The notes under the pieces were generated by a model, which ran no database searches, was not told where the DNA came from, and saw nothing but the letters and a program-made list of their open reading frames with translations. A stretch of DNA of 64,000 nucleotides from Roseovarius litoreus (lineage in GTDB: Bacteria > Pseudomonadota > Alphaproteobacteria > Rhodobacterales > Rhodobacteraceae), in NCBI RefSeq assembly GCF_900142765.1, contig NZ_FRCB01000002.1, positions 248,001 to 312,000 of the forward strand. The letters are read 5' to 3'. The translations under genes were made by a program, and so were the position numbers. This document shows, one piece after another, positions 17,042-26,318 of the stretch. Numbering within the stretch: position 1 is the first letter of the stretch; each line of letters opens with the position of its first letter.

Positions 17042-18633
17042 CGCATTGGATCATCGCGCCGGTCATCCTGCCGGCGCTGCTTGCCCCGATCATCGGTTTT
17101 GTCATGCGCCACGACATCGGTCTGGCGCGGGCGGCCTCGTTCGCGGGGACCATCGCGCTTTTGGCGATCTCGGTCGGTCTGACGGTGATGGCCGCGGGCG
17201 GCGAGACCTTTGTCTATGAGCTTGGCAACTGGCCCGCGCCCTTCGGGATCGTGCTGGTGCTGGACCGTCTGGCGGCGGTGATGTTGCTGCTCACGGCGCT
17301 TCTGGCGATCGTGGTGCTGCTGCATGCCACTGCAACGGGCTGGGACGCGCGGGGGCGGCATTTCCATGCGCTCTTCCAGTTCCAGCTGATGGGCGTGATG
17401 GGCGCGTTCCTGACGGGGGATGCGTTCAACCTCTTCGTGTTCTTCGAGGTTCTGCTGATCGCCTCGTATGGCCTGATGATCCATAGCGGTGGCCGGGTGC
17501 GGATGAAGGCGGGGCTGCAATACGTGGTGATGAACCTTGCCGGCTCGACCCTGTTCCTGTTCGCGCTTGGTACGGTCTATGCGGCCACCGGCACGCTGAA
17601 CATCGCCGATCTGGCGGAGAAGGTCCGCGCGCTGCCGGTGGAGGATGCCGCATTGGTGCGGGTTGCCGCCGTGCTGCTGATGATGGTCTTCGCGATCAAG
17701 GCGGCACTTTTCCCGGTGCAGTTCTGGCTGCCTGCGACCTATTCCAACGCGCCCGCGCCGGTGGCGGCGCTGTTTGCGATCATGACCAAGGTGGGCGCTT
17801 ATGCGATCATCCGGGTGCACACGATCGTCTTCGGCCCCGATGTGGCGGTGACCGACGGGCTGACGGCGACGTGGCTGATGCCTGCTGCCGTGATCACGCT
17901 GGCGGTGGGGGCCGTGGGGGTTCTGGGCGCGCGGCGCCTGATGCCGCTCTTGTCCTTTGCGGTCGTGGGGTCGATGGGTACGATGATGATCGCGGTGGCG
18001 GCGTTCACGCCCTATGCGATGACCTCGGCGCTCTATTACCTGGTGCATTCCACCTTTTCGGCGGCGGCGCTGTTCCTGCTGGCGGATCTGGTGGTGTCGC
18101 GGCGACAGGGCGGCGATCTGCTGAGGGCCGAGCCGCCCACGGTGCAGAACGGGCTTTTCGCGGCGCTGTTCTTTGCCGGCGCGATCGGCATGGCCGGGAT
18201 GCCGCCGCTGAGCGGGTTTCTGGGCAAGCTGATGATCCTCGATGCGATGAAACCGACGCCCGAGATGGTAACCGCATGGGTCGCGATCCTTGTGGGCTCG
18301 CTCGTGACCATCGTGGGCTTTGCGCGGGCGGGCAGCATCCTGTTCTGGAAGGCCACGGCCATGGCGCCGGACGCCAGCGAAGAGGCTGACGCCGCCGCCG
18401 AGCCCAACGCCGAAGCGGATGCCGCAAGACGCCCCGCTGGGGAGGATGCCGCGAAACGCCCCGCTGGGGCGATGGAAGTGGCGCCGACGGTGCTGGCGCT
18501 TGCGATGCTGGTGGTTCTGGCGGCGGGGGCTGGGCCTGTGGCGCAGTATCTCGAGGCGGCATCGGGGCAGTTGTTCGATCCGGCGGGCTATGTTTCGGCT
18601 GTGCTTGGCGGCCAAGGGGAGGCAGGGCAATGA
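17038..18633 (+). CDS. mrpD: Mrp antiporter subunit D
   Basis: This is the second NuoL/M/N-like channel subunit of the Mrp complex, 531 residues with about 14 hydrophobic helices. Typical stretches are GDAFNLFVFFEVLLIASYGLM, FPVQFWLPATYSNAPAPVAALFAIMTKVGAYA and GMAGMPPLSGFLGK. Near the C-terminus, between two helices, is a low-complexity Ala/Glu/Pro loop (about 447-480) containing a tandem duplication: DAARRPAGE followed by DAAKRPAGA, encoded by 27-bp units at about 18418-18471. The loop is probably solvent-exposed and variable. Both ends overlap neighbours by 4 bp (ATGA). Confidence 0.92.
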   Translation: MTHWIIAPVILPALLAPIIGFVMRHDIGLARAASFAGTIALLAISVGLTVMAAGGETFVYELGNWPAPFGIVLVLDRLAAVMLLLTALLAIVVLLHATATGWDARGRHFHALFQFQLMGVMGAFLTGDAFNLFVFFEVLLIASYGLMIHSGGRVRMKAGLQYVVMNLAGSTLFLFALGTVYAATGTLNIADLAEKVRALPVEDAALVRVAAVLLMMVFAIKAALFPVQFWLPATYSNAPAPVAALFAIMTKVGAYAIIRVHTIVFGPDVAVTDGLTATWLMPAAVITLAVGAVGVLGARRLMPLLSFAVVGSMGTMMIAVAAFTPYAMTSALYYLVHSTFSAAALFLLADLVVSRRQGGDLLRAEPPTVQNGLFAALFFAGAIGMAGMPPLSGFLGKLMILDAMKPTPEMVTAWVAILVGSLVTIVGFARAGSILFWKATAMAPDASEEADAAAEPNAEADAARRPAGEDAAKRPAGAMEVAPTVLALAMLVVLAAGAGPVAQYLEAASGQLFDPAGYVSAVLGGQGEAGQ

Positions 18634-19121
18634 TCCGGTTCATCTTTCCGCATCCTCTGCTGAGCGTGGCGCTGACCCTGATCTGGCTGGCGCTGGTCAA
18701 CAAGGTGACGCCGGGCAATGTGCTGCTTGGTGCGATCCTTGGTGTGGTCGTCCCGATCCTGACCGCGCCTTACTGGCCGCACCGTGCCAAGGTGAAGAAC
18801 CCCCTGAAGATCATCGAATATGTGCTGATCGTGCTGTGGGACATTGTCGTGGCCAATGTCGAGGTGGCGCTGATCATCCTGTTCAAGCGCAACCGCGATC
18901 TGCGGTCGCAATGGATCATGGTGCCGCTCGAGCTGACGTCGCCCGAGGCGATCACGGTTCTGGCGGGTACGATCACCATGACGCCGGGGACCGTGTCGGC
19001 GATGCTGTCGGCGGACAGCGGCAGCCTGCTGGTGCATTGCCTGCATACCGATGACCCCGATGGCGTGCGCGACCAGATCAAGAGCCGCTATGAACGCCGT
19101 CTGATGGAGATTTTCCAATGA
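18630..19121 (+). CDS. mrpE: Mrp antiporter subunit E
   Basis: This is a 163-residue membrane subunit of the Mrp antiporter. It has two to three N-terminal helices and a cytoplasmic tail with the family features PLELTSPEAITVLAGTITMTPGT and DSGSLLVHCLHTDDP. Both ends overlap neighbours by 4 bp. It has no complex I counterpart and is needed for complex assembly or activity in studied Mrp systems. Confidence 0.92.
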   Translation: MIRFIFPHPLLSVALTLIWLALVNKVTPGNVLLGAILGVVVPILTAPYWPHRAKVKNPLKIIEYVLIVLWDIVVANVEVALIILFKRNRDLRSQWIMVPLELTSPEAITVLAGTITMTPGTVSAMLSADSGSLLVHCLHTDDPDGVRDQIKSRYERRLMEIFQ

Positions 19122-19387
19122 TTACCATGGCGCTTACCTTTGCCTTCGCCTGTTTCGGCCTTGGCCTTGTGTTGAACCTGTGGCGTATCGCGACGGGGCC
19201 GGATTCGGCGGATCGGATCCTGGCGCTGGATACGATGGTCATCAATATCATCGCGCTGTTGATCCTTTACGGCATCTGGCAGGGCACGGCGGTCTATTAC
19301 GAGGCGTCGATGCTCGTGGCGATGGTGGGGTTCGTGTCGACGGTCGCCTATTGCCGCTTCGTGCTGCGCGGCGACATCATCGAGTGA
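19118..19387 (+). CDS. mrpF: Mrp antiporter subunit F
   Basis: This is an 89-residue subunit with three transmembrane helices. The conserved GPDSADRILALDTMVINIIALLILYG covers the loop and second helix, and AMVGFVSTVAYCRFVLRG covers the third. It overlaps mrpE by 4 bp and is followed after 13 bp by mrpG. Confidence 0.92.
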   Translation: MITMALTFAFACFGLGLVLNLWRIATGPDSADRILALDTMVINIIALLILYGIWQGTAVYYEASMLVAMVGFVSTVAYCRFVLRGDIIE

Positions 19388-19400
19388 GGAGGGCAGGACC

Positions 19401-19784
19401 ATGGAAACGAGCATCATCATCGAGGGTGTGATCGCCTTTTTCCTCGTGATCGCGGGGCTTTTCGGGATCGTCGGATCCTTCGGCATGATCAAGCTGACGG
19501 AAACCATGCAGCGGCTGCACGCGCCGACCAAGGCGACCACGCTTGGGGTGGGGGGCGTGTTGATCGCGTCGATGCTGTATTTCTTTCTCGTGAAAGGGGA
19601 TTTCTCGTTTCACGAGCTGATGATCACGCTGTTCCTGTTCCTGACGGCGCCGATCAGCGCGAATTTCATCGCCAAGACCTATCTGCAGGCCAATACGCGC
19701 CCCACGGACCTGCCCGAGACGGGCCGGGACTATGGCTGGTCGATCTATGACGACCCGCCGGTGCGCAGCGACACGCCCGAGTGA
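19401..19784 (+). CDS. mrpG: Mrp antiporter subunit G
   Basis: This is a 127-residue terminal subunit of the operon. It has three hydrophobic helices with the family signature FGMIKLTETMQRLHAPTKATTLGVGG in the first loop and ELMITLFLFLTAPISANFIAK in the third helix. A GAGGAGGGCAGG ribosome-binding region precedes the ATG. Together with the A-B fusion, C, D, E and F it completes the antiporter. The next gene is on the opposite strand and ends only 21 bp away, so transcription ends here or reads into it. No clear terminator is visible. Confidence 0.92.
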   Translation: METSIIIEGVIAFFLVIAGLFGIVGSFGMIKLTETMQRLHAPTKATTLGVGGVLIASMLYFFLVKGDFSFHELMITLFLFLTAPISANFIAKTYLQANTRPTDLPETGRDYGWSIYDDPPVRSDTPE

Positions 19785-19805
19785 GCGGTTAAGGCGCGTG
19801 CCCGC

Positions 19806-21425
19806 TCAGGGCGCGCGGGCATCTTCGAGGATCAGGTCGGCGGCCCGATGCGCGAGCATCATGGTGGGCGCGTTGGTATTGGCGGAGGTCAGGTTGGGAA
19901 AGACCGAGGCATCCACCACCCGTAGCCCTGCGATCCCATGCACCCGCAGACGCGGATCCACCACCGATTGCGCGGCATCGCGGCCCATCCGGCAGGTGCC
20001 CACCGGATGAAAGACCGTGCCGCATCGCGCACGGAAATCGGCAAGGATCGCGGCATCATCCATCTCGCGCAGGTCAGCTCCCATGGCCGAGGCGACCAGC
20101 CCGCGCAGCGCAGAGGTGGCAAGGAACGACTGACAGAGCCTGCCGCCGGCGATGACCTGAGCGCGGTCCTCGTCCGTGGCCAGAGAATTGGGGCGGATCA
20201 GAGGGGGGGCGGACGGGTCCGGCGCGCTGATGTCGATCCGGCCGCGGCTGGTGGGGCGGGTGGGCTGAAAGCCGAGGATGAAGCCCGGAAAGGGATCGGG
20301 GCGGATCACGGTGCGGGTGCCCTCGGGGGCGGTGGTATAGGTCACCGGGTTGAAATAAAGCTGCTGGTCGGGGCGATCGAGGCCGCTTTGCGAGCGGAAA
20401 TACCCGCCGCATTGATTGACCGACAGCGCCAGAGGCCCGCGCCGGGTGAGCGCATAGCGCAGCGCTGCCAGAACCTTGCCGTGGAACGGGGCGAGCTGGT
20501 TGTTGAGCGTGGGTTCCGTGGCCTTGAAATAATAGCTGATGCCCAGATGGTCCTGCAGGTTGGCGCCCACATGCGGTGCGTCGATCAGCGGGGTGATGCC
20601 ATGCTGTCCGAGGATCTCCGAAGGTCCGATGCCTGACAGTTGCAAAATCCGGGGCGAGGTGACGCTGCCCGCGCTGAGGAGGATCTCGGCGCCGGCGCGC
20701 AGCGTATGGGAGCGGTCGCCGTGGCGGTAGGTGACGCTGATGGCACATGTTCCGTCAAAGCCGATCCGCTCGACCAGCGCGCCGGTCACCAGCCGCAGGT
20801 TGGGCCGGCGCAGCGCAGGTGCCAGGCAGGCGCGGGCCGAGGAATGGCGCATCCCGCCGGAGGTGTTGATCCGGTAGGCGGCGGCGCCTTCGGGCAAGGG
20901 GCCGTTCAGATCGTCGGTGCGCGGCAGGCCAAGCTGGGCTGTGGCGTCGAAGAAATGGCGATTGACCGGGTGGATCTGGTCGGACACGTCCTGCACATGG
21001 ATCGGGCCTGAGCCGTGGCGGGAGCCGTCATGGGAGACTTGCGTCTCCAGTGACTCATACACCGGGGCGACGCTGTCCCAGCCCCAGCCCGTCGCGCCCG
21101 CCGCTTCCCAGTCGTCGAAATCATGGGGCAGGCCGCGCGCATAGACCATCGCGTTGATCGCCCCCGATCCGCCGACGCATTTGCCGCGCGGCCAGTAGCC
21201 TGCGCGCCCGTCGAGTGCGTCATCCGGCTGGGTCTGGTATTTCCAGTTCACCCGTGGGTCATAGAAGCTTTTGCCATAGCCCAAGGGCAGCGCGATCCAG
21301 GGGCTGCGCCCGCGTCCCCCGGCTTCGAGCAGCAGGACCTTGTGGCGACCCGAGGCGCTGAGACGGTCGGCCAGAACGCAACCGGCCGAACCTGCGCCGA
21401 TGATGATGTAATCGTATTCCGCCAA
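19806..21425 (-). CDS. GMC-family FAD oxidoreductase (choline/alcohol dehydrogenase-like)
   Basis: This FAD-dependent alcohol oxidoreductase resembles choline dehydrogenase BetA. The dinucleotide-binding motif [14 protein letters not shown] is at the N-terminus, and [14 protein letters not shown] and the C-terminal HPVGTCRMG with the active-site His are present, followed by [17 protein letters not shown]. The frame is open to a GTG at 21455 with no ribosome-binding site. The TTG at 21425 is preceded by AGGCAGG and gives the typical N-terminus [15 protein letters not shown] (539 residues), so I prefer it. No betaine aldehyde dehydrogenase or choline transporter is adjacent, so the substrate is open: choline, a polyethylene-glycol-type alcohol or another primary alcohol. 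Confidence 0.85.
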   Translation of the reverse strand: MAEYDYIIIGAGSAGCVLADRLSASGRHKVLLLEAGGRGRSPWIALPLGYGKSFYDPRVNWKYQTQPDDALDGRAGYWPRGKCVGGSGAINAMVYARGLPHDFDDWEAAGATGWGWDSVAPVYESLETQVSHDGSRHGSGPIHVQDVSDQIHPVNRHFFDATAQLGLPRTDDLNGPLPEGAAAYRINTSGGMRHSSARACLAPALRRPNLRLVTGALVERIGFDGTCAISVTYRHGDRSHTLRAGAEILLSAGSVTSPRILQLSGIGPSEILGQHGITPLIDAPHVGANLQDHLGISYYFKATEPTLNNQLAPFHGKVLAALRYALTRRGPLALSVNQCGGYFRSQSGLDRPDQQLYFNPVTYTTAPEGTRTVIRPDPFPGFILGFQPTRPTSRGRIDISAPDPSAPPLIRPNSLATDEDRAQVIAGGRLCQSFLATSALRGLVASAMGADLREMDDAAILADFRARCGTVFHPVGTCRMGRDAAQSVVDPRLRVHGIAGLRVVDASVFPNLTSANTNAPTMMLAHRAADLILEDARAP

Positions 21426-21495
21426 GATCACCTGCCTGATGCGACCGGGTTGCACGTAGGGTTTTACAATAGTGTTACAAACCCATGCCGCACCT

Positions 21496-21613
21496 CTAAA
21501 GCGTTTCGCGAAAAACTTGAATCACAGATTTTCGCGAAATGCAGTGCTCTGTTCAATCGTTGCACGCGTTCCGCCTTCAGCTGATGCCTCAGGTTAAAGG
21601 CGGAACGCTTTAG
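21496..21613. repeat. 118-bp MITE-like element with terminal inverted repeats
   Basis: The ends are imperfect inverted repeats: CTAAAGCGTTTCGCG on the left, and CTAAAGCGTTCCGCC read inward from the right, matching at 13 of 15 bases. Inside are two hairpins, TTTCGCGAAAA...TTTTCGCGAAA (left half) and CGTTCCGCCTT...AAGGCGGAACG (right half). It lies between the convergent-upstream ends of the GMC and LysR genes and encodes nothing. It may be a non-autonomous transposon relic or a REP-type element. Confidence 0.6.
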
Positions 21614-21673
21614 AAGAAAAACGACCGATGCAACCGGAAAAGTCACCCGATTGCGGACCGATGGCCGTTGCGG

Positions 21674-22516
21674 TCAGGCGGGTTGCGACAGCTGTGCGAC
21701 CAGCGGCGCGAACCAGTCCCAGCTCAGTGCGGCGGTGTCGTTGACGATCAGGTATTTCTTGCGGGTGTAGACCGGCGCCTCGGTGAGTTCATGAAGCCGC
21801 CCCTCGGCCACATGCGGCGATGCCAGGGCGCGCGGCAGATAGGCCGAGCCGCCCCGGTCCAGCAGAAATTGCAGCGCCCACCATGAGCTGTCGAAGCTGA
21901 TCCGTGCGATGCCGGCGTCGTGATAGCTTTCACCATGGCTGCGGCGATAGTCTTCGCCGTGATCGACAAAGACATACTGGGGATCGGCCTTGATCGAGCT
22001 GCCGGGCCGGTCGGAGTAGAGCACGAGTTCCTCGGGCGGCAGGGCATGCACGGTCTGAGGGCCGCGCGCGACCGAATCGTAGGTCAGGATCACATCGACC
22101 AGCCCCGAGGCCAGCCATTCCTCGAGATCGCGGGCCGATCCCTGTTGCACCGAGACGGCCATTTCGGGATGGCCTGACACGACTCCGTCGAAAAACGCCC
22201 GGCCCGGCCCGTGCCACAGCTCGCGGTCGCAGCCGAAGGTGCAGACCGAACTGAGCCCGGCGGGCAGGCCGGTTTCATAGCGCGCCTGACGCCACAGCCC
22301 GGTGATGATGCGCGCATAGCGCAGCAGCTTGGTGCCTGCGGGGGTGAGCGTGGCGCCGGATTTCTGACGGTTCAGCAATTGCTGGCCCAGCTCTTCTTCC
22401 AGCGTGCGCAAGCGCGCGGTGACGGTGGATTGCGTGACGTTGAGCTGTTGCGAGGCCCGGACAAGACTGCCGGTATCGACGATGGCCAGAAAGGTGCGCA
22501 GGGAGGTGATGTTCAT
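21674..22516 (-). CDS. LysR-family transcriptional regulator
   Basis: This is a 280-residue LysR-type activator/repressor. The N-terminal winged helix reads MNITSLRTFLAIVDTGSLVRASQQLNVTQSTVTARLRTLEEELGQQLL, and the remaining two thirds form the ligand-binding domain. The ATG at 22516 is chosen because it matches the family N-terminus and follows GAGG. The longer open frame upstream has no family similarity. It is divergent from the flavin reductase gene, and the 121 bp between them contains an inverted repeat typical of LysR operators. It most likely controls the five-gene oxidation cluster at 22638-27116. The inducer is unknown. Confidence 0.9.
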   Translation of the reverse strand: MNITSLRTFLAIVDTGSLVRASQQLNVTQSTVTARLRTLEEELGQQLLNRQKSGATLTPAGTKLLRYARIITGLWRQARYETGLPAGLSSVCTFGCDRELWHGPGRAFFDGVVSGHPEMAVSVQQGSARDLEEWLASGLVDVILTYDSVARGPQTVHALPPEELVLYSDRPGSSIKADPQYVFVDHGEDYRRSHGESYHDAGIARISFDSSWWALQFLLDRGGSAYLPRALASPHVAEGRLHELTEAPVYTRKKYLIVNDTAALSWDWFAPLVAQLSQPA

Positions 22517-22535
22517 GGGAACCTCAATTCGAATA

Positions 22536-22556
22536 TTTTGCATTTGTAGAGCAAAA
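22536..22556. promoter_or_regulatory. LysR-type operator candidate
   Basis: The inverted repeat TTTTGC-N9-GCAAAA lies 20 bp upstream of the LysR start, in the divergent promoter region shared with the flavin reductase gene. It is AT-rich and contains T-N11-A spacing, the general shape of LysR binding sites. Confidence 0.5.
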
Positions 22557-22637
22557 CAATTCATTTTGAACAAGTGAACTTCTGTGTCAGCTTCGCGCAT
22601 GCCTTCCGGGGCTTTGGAAATGCGGAAGGGATGAGGA

Positions 22638-23171
22638 ATGCAGGACATGAAAAACGATCTGGTGCCGCGCGCGCGGTTCATCGAGGCGATGCGCGGGGTT
22701 GCGGCCTCGGTCACGGTGGTGACGACGGATGGGCTGGCGGGGCGCCATGGCGCCACGGTGAGTGCCTTTTCATCGGTTTCAGCCGATCCGCCCACGGTGC
22801 TGGTCTGTCTGCATGCCGACAGCCGGATCGCGCGCGCGGTCACCACGAATGGACGGTTCTGCGTCAATGTGCTGCCTGAGACCAGCGCCGAGATCGCGGA
22901 TCGTTTCGCGGGCCGGCATGATGCCTGGATCGGGGACCGGTTTTCGGGAATCGAGTGTCACGGCAAGCCGGGCACTGCGCCGCTGATCGACGGGGCGACG
23001 GGATTTTCCTGCACTGTGCAGCAATCCGTCCTGTCGGGCACGCATCTGATCGTGATCGGGCAGGTCGGTGACGTGATCGAGGGCGGCGCCAAGCCGCTGG
23101 CATGGCGCGAGGGCTGCTATCACCGGGTGGTGCCGCAGGCCGCCGAGGCCGCATGCCAGGCGGCGCGATAA
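22638..23171 (+). CDS. NAD(P)H:flavin oxidoreductase (HpaC-like)
   Basis: This 177-residue flavin reductase would supply reduced FMN/FAD to a two-component monooxygenase. The family fold is shown by RFIEAMRGVAASVTVVTT, GATVSAFSSVSADPPTVLVCL, the NGRFCVNVL strand, and GTHLIVIGQVGDV. The natural partner is the LLM-type monooxygenase two genes downstream. The first ATG (22638) is used; an ATG three codons in is possible. It is the first gene of a LysR-controlled operon, and 13 bp separate it from the aldehyde dehydrogenase gene. Confidence 0.88.
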   Translation: MQDMKNDLVPRARFIEAMRGVAASVTVVTTDGLAGRHGATVSAFSSVSADPPTVLVCLHADSRIARAVTTNGRFCVNVLPETSAEIADRFAGRHDAWIGDRFSGIECHGKPGTAPLIDGATGFSCTVQQSVLSGTHLIVIGQVGDVIEGGAKPLAWREGCYHRVVPQAAEAACQAAR

Positions 23172-23184
23172 GGGGGCAGGCAGG

Positions 23185-24660
23185 ATGACCAAGACCTATG
23201 ACATGCTGATCAATGGCGCCTGGGTTCCGGCGTCGGACGGGGCGACGTTCGAGACCCGCAACCCGGCCACGGGCGAGGTCTGGGCGAGGGTGCCCGAGGC
23301 CACGGCCGAAGATGTGGACCGCGCTGTGCGCGCGGCACACCGGGCCTGCTATGAGGGGCCATGGTCCAGCATGACGCCAAGCCAGAGGGGGCATTGCCTG
23401 CGCCGTCTGGCCGATCTGCTGGCCGAACGGTCCGAGGCCCTGGGCGAGACCGAGACGCGCGACACCGGCAAGATGTTCCGCGAAACCCGGTGGCAGGCGA
23501 AATATATCAGCGAGTTCCTGCATTTCTATGCAGGGGCCGCCGACAAGATCAGTGGCGAGACGCTGCCCATCGACAAGCCCGATATGTTCGTGTTCACGCA
23601 GCGCGAACCTTTGGGTGTGGTGGCGGCGGTCGTGCCGTGGAACAGCCAGCTGTTTCTGACGGCGGTCAAGATCGGGCCGGCGCTGGCGGCGGGCAATACG
23701 GTGGTTCTGAAAACCTCGGAACATGCGCCGGCGGTGATCCTCGAGTTCGGCGCGCTGATCGCCGAGGCGGGCATTCCCGATGGGGTGGTCAACATCGTGA
23801 CCGGCCATGGCGATCCTTGCGGCAAGGCGCTGACGGAGCATCCGCTGGTGGCGCGGATCTCGTTCACCGGAGGGCCGGTGGCGGCGCGGCATGTGCTGAT
23901 GAATTCAACCCGAAATTTTGCGGAGGTCAGTCTGGAACTTGGGGGCAAGTCGCCGGTCATCGTGTTCGAGGATGCCGATCTTGAAAGCGCGGTGAATGGC
24001 GCGGTGGCGGGCATTTTCGGAGCCTCGGGACAAAGCTGCGTCGCGGGCTCGCGGCTGATCGTGCATGAGGATGTGGCGGATGCCTTTCTCGAGCGGATGA
24101 TCCGGCTTGCGACGGGGATCCGCATCGGGGATCCGATGTCGGAGGAGACCGAAATGGGTCCGCTCTGCACCAGGGGGCAGATCGAGACGATCGAGGCGCA
24201 GATCGCCCGCGCGGTCGAAGAGGGCGGCAGGGTGCTTTGCGGCGGAAAGCGCGCCGAGGGCGCGGGCGGGCAGTTCTTTCAGCCCACCATCATAGATTGC
24301 CCGCGTCCCGACATGGAGATCGTGGATACCGAGCTTTTCGGCCCGGTTCTGTGCGTGCTGCGGTTTCGCACGGAAGCAGAGGCGCTGGCGCTGGCCAATG
24401 ACACCGAACACGGGCTGGCGGCGGGCATTTTCACCCGTGACGGCGCCCGCGCCCTGCGCATGAGCCGTGCTGTGCGGGCGGGCATCGTCTGGGTCAATAC
24501 CTATCGCGCCATCTCGCCGGTGGCCGAGTTCGGGGGGATGAAAGCCTCGGGCTATGGTCGCGAAAGCGGCTTTCAGGCGGTTTATGATTACACCCGGCCC
24601 AAGACCGTCTGGATGAACAGCTCGGACGATCCTGTGGCCAACCCGTTCCAGATGCGATGA
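23185..24660 (+). CDS. Aldehyde dehydrogenase (NAD-dependent, ALDH superfamily)
   Basis: This enzyme oxidises an aldehyde to a carboxylic acid. It has 491 residues. Catalytic residues are visible: the general base Glu251 in SLELGGKSPV and the nucleophile Cys285 in GASGQSCVAGSRL. The nucleotide-binding stretch VPWNSQLFLTAVKIGPALAAGN is present, as is the C-terminal WVNTYRAISPVAEFGGMKASGYGRE, typical of betaine-aldehyde or semialdehyde dehydrogenases. It lies between the flavin reductase and the LLM monooxygenase, so it probably handles an aldehyde released by that oxygenase or by ring cleavage. The exact substrate cannot be predicted. Confidence 0.9.
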   Translation: MTKTYDMLINGAWVPASDGATFETRNPATGEVWARVPEATAEDVDRAVRAAHRACYEGPWSSMTPSQRGHCLRRLADLLAERSEALGETETRDTGKMFRETRWQAKYISEFLHFYAGAADKISGETLPIDKPDMFVFTQREPLGVVAAVVPWNSQLFLTAVKIGPALAAGNTVVLKTSEHAPAVILEFGALIAEAGIPDGVVNIVTGHGDPCGKALTEHPLVARISFTGGPVAARHVLMNSTRNFAEVSLELGGKSPVIVFEDADLESAVNGAVAGIFGASGQSCVAGSRLIVHEDVADAFLERMIRLATGIRIGDPMSEETEMGPLCTRGQIETIEAQIARAVEEGGRVLCGGKRAEGAGGQFFQPTIIDCPRPDMEIVDTELFGPVLCVLRFRTEAEALALANDTEHGLAAGIFTRDGARALRMSRAVRAGIVWVNTYRAISPVAEFGGMKASGYGRESGFQAVYDYTRPKTVWMNSSDDPVANPFQMR

Positions 24661-24673
24661 GGAGCAAAGCGAC

Positions 24674-25732
24674 ATGAAGTTTCATCTTGCCATCAATCTC
24701 GAGCGGATGACGCCCGAGACCGACATGATCGCGGTGCGCGATCACACGCTCGATATGGTCCGCATGGCCGACGCGGCCGGCTTCGAGATCGTTTGGGCGG
24801 CAGAGCATCACGCGCTGGAGATGACGATTGCGCCCAACCCGTTCCAGATCCTGACATGGTGGGGCGAGCACGCGCCCAATATCCGGCTTGGCGTGGGCGT
24901 GGTGAATGCGGCCTATTGGCATCCGATCAACCTGGCGGGTGAGGCGGCGTTTCTGGACCTGACCAGCAACGGGCGGCTGGAATTCGGCATCGGATCGGGC
25001 GCGTATCAGCGCGAATTCGACCGGATGAAGCCGGGGCTCGATCAGCGCGACAGCTGGCGCTACATGCAGGAAATGCTGCCGGTGGTGCAAAAGCTGTGGG
25101 CGGGCGATTATGCCCATGACGGCGAGTTCTGGCAATTTCCGACGGCCACGTCCTGTCCCAAGCCGCTGCAGGCGCAGGTGCCGGTCTGGGTGGCGGCACG
25201 CGCGCCGATCACCTTCGATTACGCGGTCGAGCATGGCTGCAACATCCTGAGTTGGCCGCTGACCATGCCGTTTTCCGAGGCCGAGGCCTATCGCGCGCGG
25301 CTGGATGCGTCGATCGAGCGCAATGGCGGGCGTTATGACGGGTCATGGGCGGTGATGCGCCACGCGGCGGTCTACGAGACCGAGGAAGACCGGGAGGGCG
25401 CCATCGCATCGGTGCGGGGTGTGCTGGGCCAGTTCGGGAACCTGATGATGCAGAAAGGCGAGGTCATCAACGGATTCCCCGAGCCTGTGCCGCTGGAGGA
25501 GCTGGATGGCAATGTGCGGGTCGATCCCGAGATGCTGGAGGAAAACCTGATGTTCGGGCGTCCCGAAGAGGTGGCCCGAAAGCTGCGCATGTATGAGCAA
25601 ATCGGGGTGGATGCCTTTGTCTATTATGCCTCGATGGGTATGGACATGGCGCAGCAGAAGCGCTCGCTGGCGCTGTTCATTGACCGGGTGATGCCCGAAT
25701 TCGCACAAAAGGAGCTGGTGGATGCCGGTTGA
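24674..25732 (+). CDS. LLM-class flavin-dependent monooxygenase (bacterial-luciferase-like)
   Basis: This 352-residue TIM-barrel monooxygenase uses reduced flavin supplied by the upstream reductase. Family features are WAAEHHALEMTIAPNPFQIL near the N-terminus, IRLGVGVVNAAYWHPINLAGEAAFLDLTSNGRLEFGIGSG (with the flavin-contact region), and PVWVAARAPITFDYAVEHG. The last 11 bases overlap the next gene. Related two-component LLM enzymes oxidise sulfonates, EDTA-type chelators, long alkanes, or heterocycles including pyridine. The other genes here (aldehyde dehydrogenase, DUF1185, hydrolase) do not match sulfonate operons and fit ring or N-compound cleavage better. That is inference. Confidence 0.88.
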   Translation: MKFHLAINLERMTPETDMIAVRDHTLDMVRMADAAGFEIVWAAEHHALEMTIAPNPFQILTWWGEHAPNIRLGVGVVNAAYWHPINLAGEAAFLDLTSNGRLEFGIGSGAYQREFDRMKPGLDQRDSWRYMQEMLPVVQKLWAGDYAHDGEFWQFPTATSCPKPLQAQVPVWVAARAPITFDYAVEHGCNILSWPLTMPFSEAEAYRARLDASIERNGGRYDGSWAVMRHAAVYETEEDREGAIASVRGVLGQFGNLMMQKGEVINGFPEPVPLEELDGNVRVDPEMLEENLMFGRPEEVARKLRMYEQIGVDAFVYYASMGMDMAQQKRSLALFIDRVMPEFAQKELVDAG

Positions 25733-26318
25733 AATCAGACGCACCCTGACGCTGACGCAGACGACCTATCTGGAAGGCTGGAAAAAGGTGGCCGAGCCGA
25801 CACGGTTGGTGACTGCGATGGCGATCATCCGCAATCCGTGGTTCGGGCGCGGCCATGTCGAGGATCTTGGCCCCGAGGTGCGCGAGCACGGTCCCGAACT
25901 GGGCCGATTGCTTACCGATATGCTGCTGAAGGAGACGGGCGAGGCGCTGGAAGGCTGCGGCAAGGCCAGCGTCGTCGGCATGGGCGGCGAGATCGAGCAC
26001 GCACAGGCGCTGACCCATACGCTTTGGTTCGGCAATCAGCTGCGCGAGGCGATCAAGGCGAAAAGCTATCTGGCGTTTTCGAATACCCGGGGGGCGGCGG
26101 GTTGTGCGCTGATGATCCCGCTGATGGACAAGGATGATGGCGGGCGGCGTTCGCATTACCAGACGATCCATACCTGTGTGCCCGACGCGCCCGCCGATGA
26201 CGAGATCATCGTGGCGCTTGGCGGGTCGGTCGGCGGGCATCCCAACCACCGGATCGGCGACCGCTATGCCGATCTGCGCGAGATGGGGCATGATGTCGAC
26301 AATCCGGCGGGGGTCTGA
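25722..26318 (+). CDS. DUF1185 / 'amino acid synthesis' family protein
   Basis: This 198-residue protein belongs to a small family annotated as 'amino acid synthesis' (DUF1185) whose reaction I cannot name. Recognisable conserved stretches are GRGHVEDLGPEV, GCGKASVVGMGGEIEHAQAL, and the Gly-rich end IIVALGGSVGGHPNHRIGDRYADLREMGHD. No signal peptide or membrane segment is seen. It overlaps the LLM gene by 11 bp and its stop is immediately followed by the hydrolase ATG, so it is a fixed part of this pathway. Such genes recur beside LLM monooxygenases and hydrolases, which suggests a role in processing the oxidised intermediate. Confidence 0.8.
   Translation: MPVEIRRTLTLTQTTYLEGWKKVAEPTRLVTAMAIIRNPWFGRGHVEDLGPEVREHGPELGRLLTDMLLKETGEALEGCGKASVVGMGGEIEHAQALTHTLWFGNQLREAIKAKSYLAFSNTRGAAGCALMIPLMDKDDGGRRSHYQTIHTCVPDAPADDEIIVALGGSVGGHPNHRIGDRYADLREMGHDVDNPAGV

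Noticed and set aside
24674..25732. LLM protein as a bacterial luciferase
   Set aside because: No luxB, luxCDE or aldehyde-recycling genes; the neighbours are catabolic.
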